Shown here piece after piece: positions 52,795 to 61,150 of a stretch of DNA of 64,000 bases. A program made the position numbers and the translations under genes. The DNA lies in NCBI RefSeq assembly GCF_042657185.1, contig NZ_JBHSNN010000013.1, one strand, 5' to 3'. This stretch comes from Ureibacillus thermophilus (lineage in GTDB: Bacteria > Bacillota > Bacilli > Bacillales_A > Planococcaceae). Every line of letters begins with the position of its first letter. Position 1 is the stretch's first letter. The notes under the pieces are model-generated. The model was not told the origin of the DNA, did not search any database, and saw only the letters and a program-made list of their open reading frames with translations.

Positions 52795-53814
52795 ATGACA
52801 GTTTCTATTGCTATCAACGGCTTTGGTCGAATTGGTCGTATGGTGTTCCGACAAGCAATTGTTCAAGACGATTTAAATATAGTAGCAGTTAATGCCAGCT
52901 ATCCTGCTAAAACATTAGCACATATGATTAAATATGATACTATTCACGGTCATTTCGAAGGAACAGTTGAATACGAAGAAAACGCTTTAATCGTTAACGG
53001 AAAGCGTGTTCAATTAGTAGCTGAACGCGATCCTGCAAAACTTCCTTGGAAAGAGCTTGGCGTAGATGTTGTTATTGAAGCAACAGGTAAATTTAATGAG
53101 CGCGATAAAGCGGCTCTTCATTTGGAAGCGGGTGCAAAAAAAGTTATCTTAACAGCGCCAGGGAAAAATGAAGATGTAACGATTGTAGTCGGCGTTAACG
53201 ATGACGTATTAGATGTATCAAAACACGATATTATTTCAAACGCTTCTTGTACAACAAACTGCTTAGCCCCTGTTGTCAAAGTGCTCCATGAAGAGTTTGG
53301 AATTGAAAACGGTTTAATGACAACAGTTCATGCTTATACAAACGATCAGAAAAACCTAGATAACATGCATAAAGATTTGCGCCGTGCCCGTGCTTGCGGC
53401 CAAAGCATCATTCCTACAACAACTGGTGCCGCAAAAGCGTTAAGCAAAGTCATTCCTGAAATGGCAGGAAAAATCCACGGTTTAGCTCTGCGTGTACCAA
53501 CACCTAACGTTTCTTTAGTTGACTTAGTGGTAGATTTAAAACAAGATGTAACGGCAGAACAAATTAACGAAGCCTTCAAAAAAGCAAGTGAAGGTCCTTT
53601 GAAAGGCATTTTAAATTATACTGAAGAGCCCCTTGTTTCGGTGGATTTCAATACAACAACTTATTCATCCACAATTGATGCTCAATTAACAATGGTGATG
53701 GGCACAAGAAAAGTAAAAGTGATGGCTTGGTATGACAATGAATGGGGTTATTCTGCACGTGTAGTAGATTTAACGAAAAAAGTTGTCAAAGCATTGGAAG
53801 CAGTAACAGCTTAA
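52795..53814 (+). CDS. gapB: GapB, glyceraldehyde-3-phosphate dehydrogenase (gluconeogenic, NADP-type)
   Basis: Phosphorylating GAPDH of 339 residues with catalytic C152 in SNASCTTNC. The segment after the second beta strand reads VNASYPAKTLAHMIKYDTIHG instead of the ND-type sequence of glycolytic GapA; loss of that Asp is the known change that allows NADP. Position after coaE and before nrdR also matches gapB of B. subtilis. In B. subtilis it is active in gluconeogenesis and repressed by CcpN; a CcpN site is not recognised here. The 210 bp upstream are AT-rich with a candidate TATACT -10 near 52743. Confidence 0.93.
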   Translation: MTVSIAINGFGRIGRMVFRQAIVQDDLNIVAVNASYPAKTLAHMIKYDTIHGHFEGTVEYEENALIVNGKRVQLVAERDPAKLPWKELGVDVVIEATGKFNERDKAALHLEAGAKKVILTAPGKNEDVTIVVGVNDDVLDVSKHDIISNASCTTNCLAPVVKVLHEEFGIENGLMTTVHAYTNDQKNLDNMHKDLRRARACGQSIIPTTTGAAKALSKVIPEMAGKIHGLALRVPTPNVSLVDLVVDLKQDVTAEQINEAFKKASEGPLKGILNYTEEPLVSVDFNTTTYSSTIDAQLTMVMGTRKVKVMAWYDNEWGYSARVVDLTKKVVKALEAVTA

Positions 53815-53822
53815 ATGATGAG

Positions 53823-53862
53823 AGTGTAGACATTGTCTCTTGACTTTGTCTACACTTTTTAT
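53823..53862 (+). terminator. gapB terminator
   Basis: AGTGTAGACA (53823-53832) pairs with TGTCTACACT (53847-53856), inner GTC/GAC, followed by TTTT. The rest of 53863-54070 holds no gene. Confidence 0.85.
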
Positions 53863-54070
53863 TTGGAGCAGCGAATGTACACTTGCCAAAATGAAAATAT
53901 TAACAATCTCGTCAATGAATTTCACTGCAATTCTTCTCGATTTTTTGTTGAAAGTGTATTAGAATTATAACTTATCTGCTTGTTTCGAAACTCGAGTATT
54001 TAGGAAAAGTGTCACGTTGTATGGATTTTGATATAATAACAATTAAGAAACTAGACAGGGAGAATTAATT

Positions 54071-54538
54071 ATGAGATGTCCAAGTTGTCACTATAATGGA
54101 ACACGTGTCGTCGATTCTAGACCCGTTGATGATAATAAAGAAATTCGTAGACGTCGTGAATGCGAATCGTGCGGATATCGTTTCACCACCTTTGAAAAAG
54201 TGGAAGAAACGCCTTTAATTGTTGTAAAAAAGGATGGTTCGAGGGAAGAATTCAGCCGGGAAAAGGTGCTTCGCGGACTGATTCGGGCTTGCGAGAAACG
54301 CCCTGTGCCATTAGAACAACTTGAACAAATCGTTTATGATATTGAGAAACAATTGAGAAGAATTGGAAATTCAGAAGTAAGTTCTGTGGATGTTGGCGAA
54401 ATGGTGATGGACGAGCTTGCAAAAATCGATGAAGTGGCCTACGTTCGCTTTGCTTCGGTTTACCGGCAATTTAAAGATATCAACGTATTTATGGAAGAAT
54501 TGACGGAATTGCTGAATCGCCAGTCCAAAAAACAATGA
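54071..54538 (+). CDS. nrdR: NrdR, transcriptional repressor of ribonucleotide reductase genes
   Basis: Senses ATP/dATP and represses nrd genes. The 155 residues contain a zinc ribbon (MRCPSCHYNG and CESCGYRFTT; four Cys between residues 3 and 34) and an ATP-cone domain (VVKKDGSREEFSREKVLRGLIRACEKR, about 47-137). It is the first gene of a run with dnaB (13 bp spacing) and dnaI, linking dNTP supply to replication initiation. Confidence 0.96.
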   Translation: MRCPSCHYNGTRVVDSRPVDDNKEIRRRRECESCGYRFTTFEKVEETPLIVVKKDGSREEFSREKVLRGLIRACEKRPVPLEQLEQIVYDIEKQLRRIGNSEVSSVDVGEMVMDELAKIDEVAYVRFASVYRQFKDINVFMEELTELLNRQSKKQ

Positions 54539-54551
54539 TGGAGGGGAAAAA

Positions 54552-55910
54552 ATGATTCATTTATATAAAGAGCTGCAACCAAAGGATCATTTTGACATCA
54601 TACTCCCTCCCTCTCTTTCTTCCAAGGAAAGGCAGCTGTTGACCCTTTTTTATCAACCATTAACGGGTCCTGAGCCAATTAGTCTATATTTGACCTTGTG
54701 GGCAGAAGGGGAAGATCCATACCGGGAAGGGTTGAATCATTATTATTTGATGAATGTGCTGGATATGCCGATTGGCAAGGTGTTTCAAGCTCGCATTGCT
54801 TTGGAAGCGATCGGACTATTAAAAACCTATCGAAAAGATGATGGGGAAAACCGCTTTTTTATTTATGAGCTTATACGCCCCCTCGATCCGGAATTATTTT
54901 TCCGCGACCCGCTATTATCGATGTTCTTGTTTAGTAGAATTGGTGAACAGGCATATCGTAAACTTCGCAAACGCTTTATCAAACAAATTGATAAAACAGC
55001 TTATAAAGATGTGTCAAGAACATTCACAGATGTGTTTAAGCCAATCGATACGAATGTTCCCCAGGAATTCAGAGAAGCCGAAATGAAATCCCAACAAAGC
55101 CATTACCCATTTTATTATGAACAATTTGATTTCGATTTATTGCTGGCAGGACTGTCGGAACAATTAATTCCTTCAAGCGTGTTTACTGTAGAAGTGAAAG
55201 AATGGATTGCCAAGCTCGCTTTCCTCTATCAGCTATCCCCGTTGGATATGCAAAAAATTGTCATTTTAGCCATCGATGATGATATGAATATTTCTTTAGA
55301 AGGATTGAAAAAGGCGGCGAGGGATTATTATAAATTAGCAGTTTCCAAGGAAGTGCCAAAATTCGAAAAAACTTTTGAAACAAAACCTCCACAAGAACAA
55401 AAGCAGCTGTTGACGAAAGAGCAGGAGTTGATTCAATATCTTGAAACAACCCCTCCAATTCAGGTGCTGAGAGACATTAATGATGGAAAAGAGCCGATGC
55501 CGTCTTCCGTTGAAATAGCGGAAGATTTAATCATGAAGCATGGGATGCCAGTCGGAGTTGTCAATGTACTGCTGGAATATGTTATGCTTACTACAGACAT
55601 GAAATTGCCCCGTAAATACGTTGAACGGATTGCGGACCATTGGATGCGCAAAAATATTCGGACGGCGAAAGAAGCGATGGAGCTGGCTCGCACAGAAAGG
55701 GATCAATATTTGAAGTGGAAGCTTGAAAGCGAAGCGAAAAAGTCTTCATCCAGCTACAAAAAATCCTACAAAAACGTAAGAGAAGAAAAAGTGCCGGAAT
55801 GGTTCTATAAACAAAAAGAAACCAACAAAGAGGAAGAACAACAGGCGAATATCGACTTTGAAGAAGAGCGCAAAAGAATATTGCAAAAACTTGGAGTTGT
55901 TGACGGGTAG
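54552..55910 (+). CDS. dnaB: DnaB, replication initiation and membrane attachment protein
   Basis: The Firmicutes DnaB (not the helicase) works with DnaD and DnaI to load the replicative helicase at oriC. The 452-residue protein has two DnaB/DnaD-type domains; the second (about 300-390) includes EIAEDLIMKHGMPVGVVNVLLEYVMLTTDMKLPRKYVERIADHWMRKNIRTAKEAM, the usual DDBH2 signature. A basic, Ser/Lys-rich linker and an acidic tail follow. It starts at ATG 54552 after GGAGGGG. dnaI begins 10 bp after the stop. Confidence 0.93.
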   Translation: MIHLYKELQPKDHFDIILPPSLSSKERQLLTLFYQPLTGPEPISLYLTLWAEGEDPYREGLNHYYLMNVLDMPIGKVFQARIALEAIGLLKTYRKDDGENRFFIYELIRPLDPELFFRDPLLSMFLFSRIGEQAYRKLRKRFIKQIDKTAYKDVSRTFTDVFKPIDTNVPQEFREAEMKSQQSHYPFYYEQFDFDLLLAGLSEQLIPSSVFTVEVKEWIAKLAFLYQLSPLDMQKIVILAIDDDMNISLEGLKKAARDYYKLAVSKEVPKFEKTFETKPPQEQKQLLTKEQELIQYLETTPPIQVLRDINDGKEPMPSSVEIAEDLIMKHGMPVGVVNVLLEYVMLTTDMKLPRKYVERIADHWMRKNIRTAKEAMELARTERDQYLKWKLESEAKKSSSSYKKSYKNVREEKVPEWFYKQKETNKEEEQQANIDFEEERKRILQKLGVVDG

Positions 55911-55920
55911 GTGACCAACC

Positions 55921-56856
55921 ATCGAATCGATCAAAAAATCTTTAGAAAAGTTCCAAATTCCATCTTTTCAAGAACGTTATAGCGCCCTCCGAAACGAAAT
56001 TTTAGAGCATCCAGACGTTCAAAAATTTTTGGCGGAGCATGATGATGTGGTCAATAAAGAAATGGTGGAGCGCAGTTTGGCAAAATTGTATGAATATATC
56101 AGCCAATCGAGAGAATGCTGCAATTGCGGTTCTACAGAACAATGCACCAATTATTTAAAGGGCTTTATTCCAAAATTATATATTTCCCAAAATACGATTG
56201 ATGTAGAATATGAACGCTGCCGGCAGAAAATTATTGAAGACGAGCGCAGGGAAATCGAATCGATGATTTCAAGCATGCACATGCCGAAAGATGTACTATC
56301 GGCCACATTAAAAGATTTATTTATTGATGATAAATCCCGGGTTAAAATTGCCCATTTGGCGGCAGATTTTATCGCCCATTACAAAAAGACAGGAGAATTG
56401 CCGAAAAAAGGATTTTATTTGCATGGCGAATTCGGCGTTGGGAAATCCTTTGTATTAGGAGCCATCGCCAACGAACTGGCCAGCTTAAAAGTTCCTTCTG
56501 TCCTTGTTTTTGTTCCGGAATTTTTGAGGGAATTAAAAAATTCCATTCAAGAACAAACCCTTCAAGACAAAATTGATTTTGTGAAGCAAGCGCCTGTGCT
56601 AATGCTTGATGATATCGGGGCGGAATCATTGTCAAGCTGGGCGAGGGACGAAATTTTAGGCCCTATTTTGCATTATCGGATGAGCGAACAGCTCCCGACT
56701 TTCATTACTTCTAATTTTGACTATGATGGCCTAGAACATCATTTAGCGCAAAATTCCCGAGGCGATGTGGAAGTTGTGAAAGCGCGGAGAATCATGGAGC
56801 GCATCAAAGCGGTGACGATTCCGATTCAAATGACTGGCAAAAACCGAAGAAATTAA
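55921..56856 (+). CDS. dnaI: DnaI, helicase loader, with apparent ATC start codon
   Basis: An AAA+ ATPase that loads the replicative helicase. The C-terminal ATPase domain has Walker A GEFGVGKS and Walker B VLMLDDIGAES; the N-terminal helicase-binding domain has a cysteine cluster (CCNCGSTEQC). The first ATG/GTG/TTG-type codon, TTG 56029, would remove 36 conserved N-terminal residues and has no ribosome site. The frame is open back to a TGA at 55912, and ATC at 55921 sits 6 nt after AGGTGA. Starting there gives 311 residues, the length I recall for B. subtilis DnaI, beginning with an IESIKKSLEKF segment similar to it. Coding span confident; the ATC start is inferred. Confidence 0.88.
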   Translation: MESIKKSLEKFQIPSFQERYSALRNEILEHPDVQKFLAEHDDVVNKEMVERSLAKLYEYISQSRECCNCGSTEQCTNYLKGFIPKLYISQNTIDVEYERCRQKIIEDERREIESMISSMHMPKDVLSATLKDLFIDDKSRVKIAHLAADFIAHYKKTGELPKKGFYLHGEFGVGKSFVLGAIANELASLKVPSVLVFVPEFLRELKNSIQEQTLQDKIDFVKQAPVLMLDDIGAESLSSWARDEILGPILHYRMSEQLPTFITSNFDYDGLEHHLAQNSRGDVEVVKARRIMERIKAVTIPIQMTGKNRRN

Positions 56857-56863
56857 TCGACAG

Positions 56864-56892
56864 TTGCATTTCTCCAAATCTCATCGTATACT
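56864..56892 (+). promoter_or_regulatory. Promoter of the thrS leader
   Basis: TTGCAT (56864-56869), 17 bp, TATACT (56887-56892). Confidence 0.7.
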
Positions 56893-56914
56893 TTTCTTTG
56901 TGATAAATATTTAA

Positions 56915-57158
56915 TTAGCAGTGAAGAGGACATGAAGTTTGTGAAACGGCTGATAGAGAGGGAAACCTAGGCTGGAAGTTTCCTAGTACGACGCAAATCT
57001 TTACTACCTCGGAGCTTTAGCGGGGAAAATCCGCTGACGGATGTCGGTACGTTACACCGACCTAGAGCTTCGTCTGAAATTTTCATTTCGGAAGGAAGAA
57101 GGGTGGAACCACGAGCGATCGCGTCGTCCCTTTATTGGGATGGCGTTTTTTATTTGTA
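56915..57158 (+). promoter_or_regulatory. Threonine T-box riboswitch with attenuator
   Basis: Stem I elements with AGAGAGGGAAACC near 56955, a specifier region TTTACTACCTCGG (57000-57012) offering ACT (57003-57005) or ACC (57006-57008), both threonine codons, and the T-box sequence AAGGGTGGAACCACG (about 57099-57113). A terminator hairpin follows (GCGTCGTCCC paired with GGGATGGCG, then a T run, about 57120-57151). ACT followed by A fits the usual purine rule better. Confidence 0.92.
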
Positions 57159-57208
57159 TTGTTCCAACAGATTTTGAGCGAAATATACTACAGAAAAGGA
57201 GAATGAAT

Positions 57209-59140
57209 ATGGCTGAAGTGATTCAATTAACTTTCCCAGATGGCGCTGTAAAGGAGTATCCTAAAGGCACAACAACAGAAGATGTCGCAGCATCCATCAG
57301 CCCGGGATTGCGCAAAAAAGCGTTGGCAGGAAAAATCAATGGCAAATTGTTGGACTTAAAAACACCAATTGAAGAAGATGGTAACATTGAAATTGTGACA
57401 CCGGATCACGAAGATGCCCTTGATATTTTGCGCCATTCAACAGCTCACTTAACAGCTCAAGCTGTAAAACGTTTATTCCCTGGGGCCAAACTTGGAATCG
57501 GGCCGGTGATTGAAGGCGGGTTCTACTACGATATTGATTCGCCAACACCAATTACAGCTGAAGACCTTCCAAAAATCGAAAAGGAAATGAAAAAAATCAT
57601 TTCCGAAAATCTTGAAATCATTCGTAAAAATGTCACTCGCGAAGAAGCTCGCCGCATTTACGAAGAAATTGGCGATGAATATAAATTGGAACTTCTTGAT
57701 GCCATTCCTGAAGGGGAACAAGTGTCCATTTATTACCAAGGTGAATTTTTTGACCTTTGCCGTGGTGTACACGTTCCTTCCACTGGTAAATTAAAAGAAT
57801 TTAAATTGCTTTCATTAGCAGGAGCTTACTGGCGCGGAGATTCAAACAATAAAATGCTTCAACGCATTTACGGTACAGCTTTCTTCACAAAAGAAGATTT
57901 GCAAAACCATTTAAAAATGCTTGAGGAAGCAAGAGAACGCGACCATCGCAAACTTGGAAAAGAGTTGGAATTATTCACTTTATCTCCAACAGTGGGACAA
58001 GGATTGCCGCTTTGGCTTCCAAACGGCGCCACTATCCGCCGCATCATCGAGCGTTATATTGTAGATAAAGAAATCAGCTTAGGATATAAACACGTTTACA
58101 CACCAGTGCTAGGTTCAAAACGTTTATATGAAACTTCCGGCCACTGGGAGCACTATTCTGAAGATATGTTCCCGCCAATGGAAATGGATAATGAAACATT
58201 GGTGCTTCGTCCGATGAACTGTCCGCATCATATGATGATTTATAAAAGTGGCATGCACTCATACCGCGAGTTGCCAATTCGGATTGCGGAACTTGGCATG
58301 ATGCACCGCTATGAAGCATCAGGCGGTTTATCCGGCTTGCAACGTGTACGCGGCATGACATTGAACGATGCCCATATTTTCGTTCGTCCAGATCAAATTA
58401 AAGATGAGTTTAAACGGGTATTAAACTTGATTCTTGAAGTGTATAAAGATTTCAATATTACGGATTATCGCTTCCGTTTATCTTACCGGGACCCTGAAGA
58501 CACAGAAAAATATTATGATGACGATGAAATGTGGGAACGTGCACAAAGCATGCTAAAAGAAGCAATGGATGAGCTAGGCCTAGAATATTTCGAAGCAGAA
58601 GGCGAAGCGGCTTTCTATGGTCCAAAACTTGACGTGCAAGTAAAAACAGCCATTGGCAAAGAAGAAACGCTATCAACCGTACAACTTGACTTCTTGCTTC
58701 CAGAACGCTTTGATTTAACGTACATCGGCGAAGATGGAGAAAAACACCGCCCTGTTGTAATCCACCGCGGCGTTGTATCCACAATGGAACGCTTTGTGGC
58801 TTTCTTGATTGAAGAATATAAAGGGGCATTCCCAACATGGCTTGCGCCTGTTCAAGCAGTCGTAATTCCTGTATCCAACGAAGTGCATTTCGATTATGCA
58901 AAACAAGTGGAAGAAGACCTTCGCAAAGCTGGAATCCGCGTAGAACTCGATGTACGTGAAGAAAAACTTGGATATAAAATCCGCGAAGCCCAAATGAAGA
59001 AAATCCCTTACATGCTTGTATTGGGCGACAAAGAAATGGAAGCGAATGCGGTCAATGTCCGCCGCTACGGTTCCAAAGATTCCGAAACAGTGCCATTCGA
59101 GCAATTCCTTGAAGACATTAGAAAAGATGCGAGAGTGTAA
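57209..59140 (+). CDS. thrS: Threonyl-tRNA synthetase
   Basis: A class II synthetase of 643 residues, the standard length. It has an N-terminal TGS domain (residues 1-63), an editing domain with the HxxxH-type motif HSTAHLTAQAVKRLFP, and the catalytic core with motif 2 (MMHRYEASGGLSGLQRVRGMTLNDAHIF), zinc ligands (MNCPHH and neighbouring His) and motif 3 (HRGVVSTMERFVAFL). The start at ATG 57209 follows AAGGAG; an in-frame start at 57041 would run through the T-box and terminator. Control by tRNA-Thr charging is expected. A family B element begins 16 bp after the stop. Confidence 0.97.
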   Translation: MAEVIQLTFPDGAVKEYPKGTTTEDVAASISPGLRKKALAGKINGKLLDLKTPIEEDGNIEIVTPDHEDALDILRHSTAHLTAQAVKRLFPGAKLGIGPVIEGGFYYDIDSPTPITAEDLPKIEKEMKKIISENLEIIRKNVTREEARRIYEEIGDEYKLELLDAIPEGEQVSIYYQGEFFDLCRGVHVPSTGKLKEFKLLSLAGAYWRGDSNNKMLQRIYGTAFFTKEDLQNHLKMLEEARERDHRKLGKELELFTLSPTVGQGLPLWLPNGATIRRIIERYIVDKEISLGYKHVYTPVLGSKRLYETSGHWEHYSEDMFPPMEMDNETLVLRPMNCPHHMMIYKSGMHSYRELPIRIAELGMMHRYEASGGLSGLQRVRGMTLNDAHIFVRPDQIKDEFKRVLNLILEVYKDFNITDYRFRLSYRDPEDTEKYYDDDEMWERAQSMLKEAMDELGLEYFEAEGEAAFYGPKLDVQVKTAIGKEETLSTVQLDFLLPERFDLTYIGEDGEKHRPVVIHRGVVSTMERFVAFLIEEYKGAFPTWLAPVQAVVIPVSNEVHFDYAKQVEEDLRKAGIRVELDVREEKLGYKIREAQMKKIPYMLVLGDKEMEANAVNVRRYGSKDSETVPFEQFLEDIRKDARV

Positions 59141-59156
59141 TTTAAATTGAAGAGAA

Positions 59157-59337
59157 GGGGTCGTCAGAAAAGTCATTTCAAGACGCTTCCTTTGCGGCTG
59201 TTGCTAGAGTTTTTGCCGCAGATCAATTGCGACGAGGAGGCGCGTTTTGTGACCACCGAAGGGAAAGTTTTTAAGAGAATATTGCTATAAGAAGTAAGGC
59301 TGTTTCCGAAAGTGTTCGACTTTCTGGACAGCCCCTT
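59157..59337 (+). repeat. Family B element, copy 2
   Basis: About 179 bp from GGGGTCGTCAGAAAA (59157) to TTTCTGGACAGCCCC (59321-59335). Most of the sequence is the same as copy 1, including TTTTTGCCGCAGAT, AAGTTTTTAAGAGAATATT and the closing hairpin. It is about 12 bp longer near the 5' end (extra sequence around 59170-59182). Same direction as thrS, which it follows. Confidence 0.9.
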
Positions 59338-59393
59338 CTGAAATTTTATTGGATGTTTTTCAAATAAAAAAATGATGTCTGTAAATAAAAAAC

Positions 59394-59422
59394 TTGACAT
59401 CTTCCTAAATGGATGTTACGAT
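59394..59422 (+). promoter_or_regulatory. Promoter of the infC-rpmI-rplT operon
   Basis: TTGACA (59394-59399), 17 bp, TACGAT (59417-59422). Confidence 0.8.
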
Positions 59423-59424
59423 AA

Positions 59425-59600
59425 GCAAGGTTAGGAATACTGAATGTGGTTGAAAGCAGAGGCTGCCCGCTTCTCACCTGATCGACGCATCAAGCAGTTG
59501 ACAGGTTTAATAAACATGAAAAGTGAATACGCTCTTTTTGCGTATTTTATGGCGGGCGGACATCTTCTGAAATGTCCGTCTTTTTTTATGGACATAACAG
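59425..59600 (+). promoter_or_regulatory. L20-type autoregulatory leader with attenuator
   Basis: A ~250-nt leader precedes infC. It contains GAGGCTGCCCGCTTCTC early on and a terminator hairpin near 59557-59590: GGGCGGACAT pairs with ATGTCCGTC, followed by seven T. In B. subtilis ribosomal protein L20 binds this leader and promotes premature termination. The antiterminator partner likely involves GGCTGCCCGC near 59461-59470 pairing with GGCGGGC at 59551-59557. Pairing by eye only. Confidence 0.8.
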
Positions 59601-59677
59601 AACAACAGCAAAATTCAACCTGGGATTTACATCCGTGCATCCGTGTATTCGTGACATAACCTTGGAGGTGGATTTTT

Positions 59678-60193
59678 ATTAGCAAAGACATGTACGTTAA
59701 CGAAGGGATACGTGCACGTGAACTTCGTGTAATTGATCAAAACGGTGAACAAATTGGAATCGTATCCCGTAATGAAGCGTTGGAAATGGCTGCTCGAGTA
59801 AACTTGGATCTTGTCCTTGTTGCACCGCAAGCTAAACCACCTGTTGCTCGAATTATGGACTACGGAAAGTATAAATTTGAGCAGCAAAAGAAAGAACGCG
59901 AAATTCGCAAAAATCAAAAAGTCATTCATATGAAAGAGGTTCGTTTGAGCCCAACAATTGACGAACATGATTTCCAAACGAAACTTCGGAACGCAATTAA
60001 GTTCCTTCAAAAGGGCGATAAAGTAAAATGTACGTTGCGTTTCAAAGGACGTGCGATTACGCATACAGATATTGGACAACGAGTACTTGATCGTTTTGCA
60101 GAAGAATGTGCTGAATATGCAACGGTAGAGCAAAAGCCGAAATTAGAAGGCCGCAGCATGTTTTTAGTGCTGGCGCCGAAAAATGAAAAATAA
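59678..60193 (+). CDS. infC: Translation initiation factor IF-3 (ATT start)
   Basis: IF-3 discriminates start codons and keeps ribosomal subunits apart. Protein of 171 residues: N-domain with NEGIRARELRVIDQNGEQIGI, a Lys-rich linker, and C-domain with VRLSPTIDEHDF and RFKGRAITHTDIGQRVLDRF. The chosen start is ATT 59678, 7 nt after GGAGGTG; ATG 59690 is 19 nt away, too far. A rare ATT/AUU start is well known for infC and allows IF-3 to limit its own synthesis. rpmI and rplT follow. Confidence 0.95.
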   Translation: MSKDMYVNEGIRARELRVIDQNGEQIGIVSRNEALEMAARVNLDLVLVAPQAKPPVARIMDYGKYKFEQQKKEREIRKNQKVIHMKEVRLSPTIDEHDFQTKLRNAIKFLQKGDKVKCTLRFKGRAITHTDIGQRVLDRFAEECAEYATVEQKPKLEGRSMFLVLAPKNEK

Positions 60194-60225
60194 TGAAAAC
60201 GAAATAAGGTTTAGGAGGAAATACT

Positions 60226-60426
60226 ATGCCAAAAATGAAAACTCACCGTGGCGCTGCTAAGCGTTTCAAAAGAACAGGTACAGGTAAATTCAAATTTGAC
60301 CGTGCTTACGGTAGCCACTTAGCTGCAAACAAAACAACAAAACAAAAACGCCAACTTCGCAAAGCGAAAGTAATGACTTCAGGCGACTACAAACGCATTA
60401 AAACTTTACTTGCATACAAAAAATAA
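60226..60426 (+). CDS. rpmI: Ribosomal protein L35
   Basis: A very basic 66-residue large-subunit protein. The sequence MPKMKTHRGAAKRFKRTGTG and the C-terminal LRKAKVMTSGDYKRIKTLL are characteristic. It starts after TTAGGAGGA, 32 bp from infC and 57 bp before rplT, within the infC operon. Confidence 0.97.
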   Translation: MPKMKTHRGAAKRFKRTGTGKFKFDRAYGSHLAANKTTKQKRQLRKAKVMTSGDYKRIKTLLAYKK

Positions 60427-60483
60427 TGAAACCAATTTGAACGGATTATAAAATTTTCGAATGAATAGCAGGAGGTAATTTCT

Positions 60484-60843
60484 ATGCCACGCGTAAAAGG
60501 TGGAACAGTAACGCGCAGACGTCGTAAAAAAGTATTAAAATTAGCAAAAGGTTATTTCGGTTCAAAACATACTTTATATAGAACAGCAAACCAAGCGGTA
60601 ATGAAATCCGGTTTATATGCATACCGTGACCGCCGTCAGAAAAAACGTGATTTCCGTAAATTATGGATTACACGTATCAACGCGGCAGCTCGTCAAAACG
60701 GCCTTTCTTACAGCCGCTTAATGCACGGTTTAAAACAAGCTGGTATCGAAGTAAACCGCAAAATGTTAGCTGATTTAGCGGTGAACGATGCACAAGCATT
60801 CGCTCAACTTGCTGAAGAAGCTAAAAAAGCAATCGCAAAATAA
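60484..60843 (+). CDS. rplT: Ribosomal protein L20
   Basis: An early-assembly 23S rRNA-binding protein and, in Bacillus, the repressor of this operon. The 119 residues have the long basic N-terminal extension (MPRVKGGTVTRRRRKKVLKLAKGYFGSKH) and the globular part with WITRINAAARQNGLSYSRLMHGLK. It starts after AGGAGG. Family A copy 4 follows 15 bp after its stop and probably forms the operon's 3' end. Confidence 0.97.
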   Translation: MPRVKGGTVTRRRRKKVLKLAKGYFGSKHTLYRTANQAVMKSGLYAYRDRRQKKRDFRKLWITRINAAARQNGLSYSRLMHGLKQAGIEVNRKMLADLAVNDAQAFAQLAEEAKKAIAK

Positions 60844-60858
60844 TCTTAAACAACTAAA

Positions 60859-61127
60859 GGCTGGGACATAAACAAAAAATTAAAGGGGCAGTTGAAAGAG
60901 TTTTGATAAAAAATTGATATAACTAAAATTGATTGGAGTGACGGGGCGACTCCTGCGGGAACAGCCCGTGTCTCGAGACACCGCAGGAGCGAAGTAATGA
61001 GCTCCGAGGAGGCTCGAGCCGGGCCCGCGGAAAGCGTCCCCGGAACGGAAATCAATTTTAATAACATATCAAAAAAACATCATTTTCTCCTTGGAGAAAA
61101 TGATGTTTTTTTAGATTTGTCCCAGCC
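60859..61127 (+). repeat. Family A element, copy 4 (core type 1)
   Basis: 269 bp bounded by GGCTGGGACA (60859-60868) and TGTCCCAGCC (61118-61127). It differs from copy 1 at only a few positions, although they lie 41 kb apart: the core CTCCTGCGGGAACAGCCCGT, the GGCTCGAGCC palindrome and the terminal hairpin are identical. It fills the space between rplT and ysdA. Confidence 0.93.
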
Positions 61128-61150
61128 TCTTTTTATTAAGGAGAAAAGAA

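Noticed and set aside
57041..57208. N-terminal extension of thrS
   Set aside because: The extension would be translated through the T-box and its terminator; the start at 57209 has a good ribosome site and gives the standard length.
59444..59659. 71-codon open frame inside the infC leader
   Set aside because: It spans the attenuator hairpin and lacks a ribosome site; the region is better explained as a regulatory leader.
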